Source of the DNA: Asaia bogorensis
Lineage (GTDB): Bacteria > Pseudomonadota > Alphaproteobacteria > Acetobacterales > Acetobacteraceae
Length of the DNA stretch: 15,938 nucleotides
Assembly (NCBI GenBank): GCA_945886995.1
Contig: CAMCZJ010000049.1
Coordinates: 1 to 15,938, forward strand
Direction of reading: 5' to 3'
Position numbers and translations under genes: made by a program. A model generated the notes under the pieces. It did not search any database and was not told the DNA's origin. It was given only the letters and a program-made list of their open reading frames with translations. Below, one piece after another: positions 13,601 to 15,938 of the stretch (position 1 is the first letter of the stretch; each line of letters opens with the position of its first letter).

Positions 13601-15124
13601 ATGGCCGTTGACATCGCCATTGCCCGTCCAGAATTGCTGCAAGTGGCCGAAGCCGTCGCGCGCGAGAAAATGATCGAGCGTGAGGAAGTGCTGGAAGCCA
13701 TGGAACAGGCCATCCAAAAGGCTGGCCGCGCCAAATACGGGCTTGAGAAGGATATCCGCGCCACCATTGACCGCAAGGATGGCCGCGTGAAGCTGGAACG
13801 CTTTACCGAAGTGGTGGAAGCCGAACCGGTTGAAAGCGAGGCGACGCAAATCCCTTTGCGTATCGCGCAGAAAATCAAGCCAGGCATTCAGCTTGGCGAA
13901 TTCATCGTGGACCCGCTGCCACCGATTGATTTCGGCCGCATCGCCGCGCAAACCGCGAAGCAGGTGATTGTCCAGCGCGTACGCGAAGTGGAACGCCGCA
14001 AACAATTCGAAGAATACAAGGACCGCGTTGGTGAGATCATCAATGGCACGGTCAAGCGCACCGAATACGGTAACCTGATGGTGGAACTGGGCCGCGCGGA
14101 AGCGCTGCTGCGGCGTGATGAGACGATCCCCCGCGAAGCCTTCCGCAATGGTGATCGCGTGCGTGCTTACATTTATGACGTGCGCGAAGAACCGCGCGGG
14201 CCGCAGATTTTCCTCTCCCGCACCCATCCCGGCTTTCTCGCGAAGCTTTTCGCGCAGGAAGTGCCGGAGATTTATGATGGCATTATCGAAATCAAGGCCG
14301 TGGCGCGTGATCCCGGCAGCCGCGCCAAGATGGCGGTGATCAGCCGCGACAGCTCCATTGACCCCGTCGGTGCCTGCGTTGGTATGCGCGGCTCCCGCGT
14401 ACAGGCTGTGGTTGCTGAATTGCAGGGTGAAAAAATTGATATCATCCCCTGGTCGCAGGACCAGGCCACTTTCATCGTGAATGCGCTCGCCCCCGCTGAA
14501 GTCAGCAAGGTGGTGTTGGATGATGAAGGCCGCCGCGTTGAAGTGGTGGTGCCGGATGATCAGCTCAGCCTGGCCATTGGTCGTCGCGGGCAGAATGTGC
14601 GGCTCGCGTCGCAGCTCACACGTTATGATGTGGATATTCTGACGGAGGCCGAGGAAAGCGAACGCCGCCAGGAAGAATTCCGCCGCCGCACCGGGCTTTT
14701 TGTGGAAGCGCTTGATGTGGATGATGTGATCGCGGGACTATTGGTGCAGGAAGGCTTCGGTTCCATCGAAGACATTGTGCAGGCCCCGGATGAGGAATTG
14801 GCCGAGATTGAAGGCTTTGATGAAAGCGTGGCCGCCGAATTGAAGCGCCGCGCCGAAGCCTTCATCGAAAAACGAGATGCCGAAATGGATGAAAAGCGCC
14901 GTGACCTTGGCGTGGATGATGTGCTGATCGAAGTGGGTGGCTTCACGCCGGCCATGATGGTCACGCTTGGCGAAAAGGGCGTGAAGTCGCTTGAAGACCT
15001 GGCCGATCTCGCCGGGGATGAGCTGGTAGAAATTCTCGGCGCCGAAGCGGTGGATGAGGAAACAGCCAATGCCATTGTCATGGAAGCGCGTCGTCGTGCC
15101 GGTTGGCTCGGCGATGAGGCATGA
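13601..15124 (+). CDS. nusA: Transcription termination/antitermination factor NusA
   Basis: 507-residue RNA polymerase-associated factor that modulates pausing, termination and antitermination. Domains: RNA-polymerase-binding N-terminal domain (about 1-135), S1 (about 140-205, GEIINGTVKRTEYGNLMVEL), KH1 (to about 300, with DPVGACVGMRGSRVQAV), KH2 (to about 350, with LAIGRRGQNVRLASQL), and two acidic helix-hairpin-helix repeats (about 360-430 and 435-500), typical of proteobacterial NusA. AAGGAG lies 8 nt before the ATG. The stop TGA overlaps an out-of-frame ATG (ATGA at 15121) that soon stops. It sits between rimP and ylxR as in most bacteria. Confidence 0.98.
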   Translation: MAVDIAIARPELLQVAEAVAREKMIEREEVLEAMEQAIQKAGRAKYGLEKDIRATIDRKDGRVKLERFTEVVEAEPVESEATQIPLRIAQKIKPGIQLGEFIVDPLPPIDFGRIAAQTAKQVIVQRVREVERRKQFEEYKDRVGEIINGTVKRTEYGNLMVELGRAEALLRRDETIPREAFRNGDRVRAYIYDVREEPRGPQIFLSRTHPGFLAKLFAQEVPEIYDGIIEIKAVARDPGSRAKMAVISRDSSIDPVGACVGMRGSRVQAVVAELQGEKIDIIPWSQDQATFIVNALAPAEVSKVVLDDEGRRVEVVVPDDQLSLAIGRRGQNVRLASQLTRYDVDILTEAEESERRQEEFRRRTGLFVEALDVDDVIAGLLVQEGFGSIEDIVQAPDEELAEIEGFDESVAAELKRRAEAFIEKRDAEMDEKRRDLGVDDVLIEVGGFTPAMMVTLGEKGVKSLEDLADLAGDELVEILGAEAVDEETANAIVMEARRRAGWLGDEA

Positions 15125-15133
15125 GGCAAGACC

Positions 15134-15745
15134 CTGAGCGAAGCCGCCGCCCTGCCAGAGGAAGATGAGCCCGAAAAGGGCCCACTGCGCCGCTGCATCG
15201 TCACCCGCGAAAGCCTGCCCAAGGCGGAAATGATCCGCTTTGTGCTGGGTCCGGGGCGCGAAATCGTGCCAGATTTGGCCGAAAGGCTGCCTGGGCGGGG
15301 ACTGTGGTTGAGCGCGCGGGGCGATGTGCTAGAAAGCGCCATCAGCCGGGGGGCTTTCACGCGCGCAGCGCGCGGTCCTGTGGTTGTTCCACCCGGGCTT
15401 GCAGTGTTGCTGGAACAGGGCCTGCGCGCCAGGATTGCTGATCTGCTGGGGCTTGCACGCCGGGCAGGTCAGGCGGTGGCGGGTTGGCAAGCGGCGCGGG
15501 AATGGCGCGCCGCCGATCGTATTGCCTTGCTGGTGCAGGCCAAGGATGGCAGCACAGCAGAGCGTGAGCGCCTTGCCGGCGGTAGCGTTGCGGCGGTGAC
15601 GCCGCTGTCTGCCGCCGAATTGGGGCGGGTTTTTGGGCGTGACCACATTGTTCATGTGGCGGTCGCGCCGGGCCGTTTGGCGGAAGCCATCCGGTCTGAG
15701 GCGGGCAGGCTTTCTGGCTTTTGCCCGCCAGAAGTGGCTAGTTGA
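15134..15745 (+). CDS. ylxR: YlxR (RnpM-like) RNA-binding protein fused to an L7Ae/YlxQ-like domain
   Basis: N-terminal DUF448/YlxR domain with LRRCIVTRESLPKAEMIRFV and LPGRGLWLS, then a C-terminal L7Ae/L30e-like domain (from about ARIADLLGLARRAGQAVAGW to the end). In Firmicutes these are two adjacent genes, ylxR and ylxQ, between nusA and infB; here they are one protein. The start is unusual. The frame opens right after the nusA stop but has no ATG, GTG or TTG until 15230, which lies inside the conserved motif. CTG at 15134, with TGAGG 7 nt upstream, would give a natural N-terminus (SEAAALPEEDEPEKGPLRRC) and 203 residues. The alternative is the ATGA start at 15121 with a +1 shift before 15166. 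Confidence 0.85.
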   Translation: MSEAAALPEEDEPEKGPLRRCIVTRESLPKAEMIRFVLGPGREIVPDLAERLPGRGLWLSARGDVLESAISRGAFTRAARGPVVVPPGLAVLLEQGLRARIADLLGLARRAGQAVAGWQAAREWRAADRIALLVQAKDGSTAERERLAGGSVAAVTPLSAAELGRVFGRDHIVHVAVAPGRLAEAIRSEAGRLSGFCPPEVAS

Positions 15746-15809
15746 TTGAGGGCTGTCCGGATGTCTCGGCGGCTTAATGCGTATCAGAAGATCGGGTTCG
15801 AAGCGGCGA

Positions 15810-15938
15810 ATGAGTGACCAGAACGAGCAGGACGCGGGTAAAAGCAGGCTGAGCCTTCGGCCCGGCGGACGCCTCGAGCTTGGCAAGACGGTGGATGCGG
15901 GTAGCGTCCGCCAATCCTTCAGCCATGGCCGATCCAAG
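15810..15938 (+). CDS. infB: Translation initiation factor IF-2, N-terminal fragment
   Basis: First 43 codons; the gene runs off the window. RLSLRPGGRLELGKTVDAGS followed by VRQSFSHGRSK is the IF-2-associated N-terminal motif of alphaproteobacterial InfB. Full proteins are usually 850-1000 residues, with the GTPase domain far downstream. The ATG at 15810 gives the usual short lead MSDQNEQD; an in-frame ATG at 15777 would add a basic 11-residue extension, and neither has a strong Shine-Dalgarno. It follows ylxR after 64 nt in the conserved order. Confidence 0.93.
   Translation, partial: MSDQNEQDAGKSRLSLRPGGRLELGKTVDAGSVRQSFSHGRSK

Noticed and set aside
13313..14227. 304-codon minus-strand open frame opposite rimP and nusA
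   Set aside because: Its composition is that of an antisense shadow and the plus strand encodes well-conserved RimP and NusA here.

Overview
The window is GC-rich bacterial chromosome, almost certainly from an alphaproteobacterium and most likely a Roseomonas-like member of the Acetobacteraceae. The evidence is the set of conserved neighbourhoods (pckA next to the ChvI-type regulator; metK-trmB followed by rimP-nusA-ylxR-infB), the O-succinylhomoserine route to methionine (MetZ) under an alphaproteobacterial SAM-II-type leader, and protein sequences that resemble that family. Species cannot be named from the sequence alone.

Layout. 1-2397 (minus): pckA (last few codons outside the window) and a HugZ-like FMN/heme protein. 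2398-2614: divergent intergenic region with two long palindromes. 2615-3316 (plus): chvI response regulator, not followed by its usual kinase gene chvG. 3325-3463: 58-bp tandem palindromic repeat. 3481-6431: accessory-looking block with a Bug-type binding protein, a SAM-dependent methyltransferase, a truncated LysR gene that keeps a T-N11-A operator, and a GNAT acetyltransferase. 6468-8403 (minus): a complete methionine transcription unit, made of promoter, SAM-II riboswitch, mutually exclusive leader hairpins, metZ, apaG and intrinsic terminator. 8467-9522 (plus): a PRISE-type short-chain reductase. 9659-11625 (plus): metK, intrinsic terminator, trmB. 11634-11743: two 55-bp tandem repeats. 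11741-12899 (minus): yceI and a cytochrome b561 gene. 13049-15938 (plus): rimP, nusA, a fused ylxR/L7Ae gene and the first 43 codons of infB.

How the parts work together. MetZ makes homocysteine, the methionine precursor; MetK turns methionine into S-adenosylmethionine; SAM should feed back on metZ-apaG through the riboswitch; TrmB and the 4571-5416 methyltransferase consume SAM. The rimP-infB cluster is the conserved ribosome-maturation, transcription-elongation and translation-initiation operon. Two of its genes have awkward starts: rimP begins inside the T-tract of a terminator-like hairpin, and the ylxR reading frame has no ATG, GTG or TTG before its conserved motif. No CRISPR array, tRNA, rRNA or intact insertion sequence was seen. 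The most interesting signals are in the non-coding RNA and repeats: the metZ leader, the palindromic repeat families, the rimP leader and the ylxR start.
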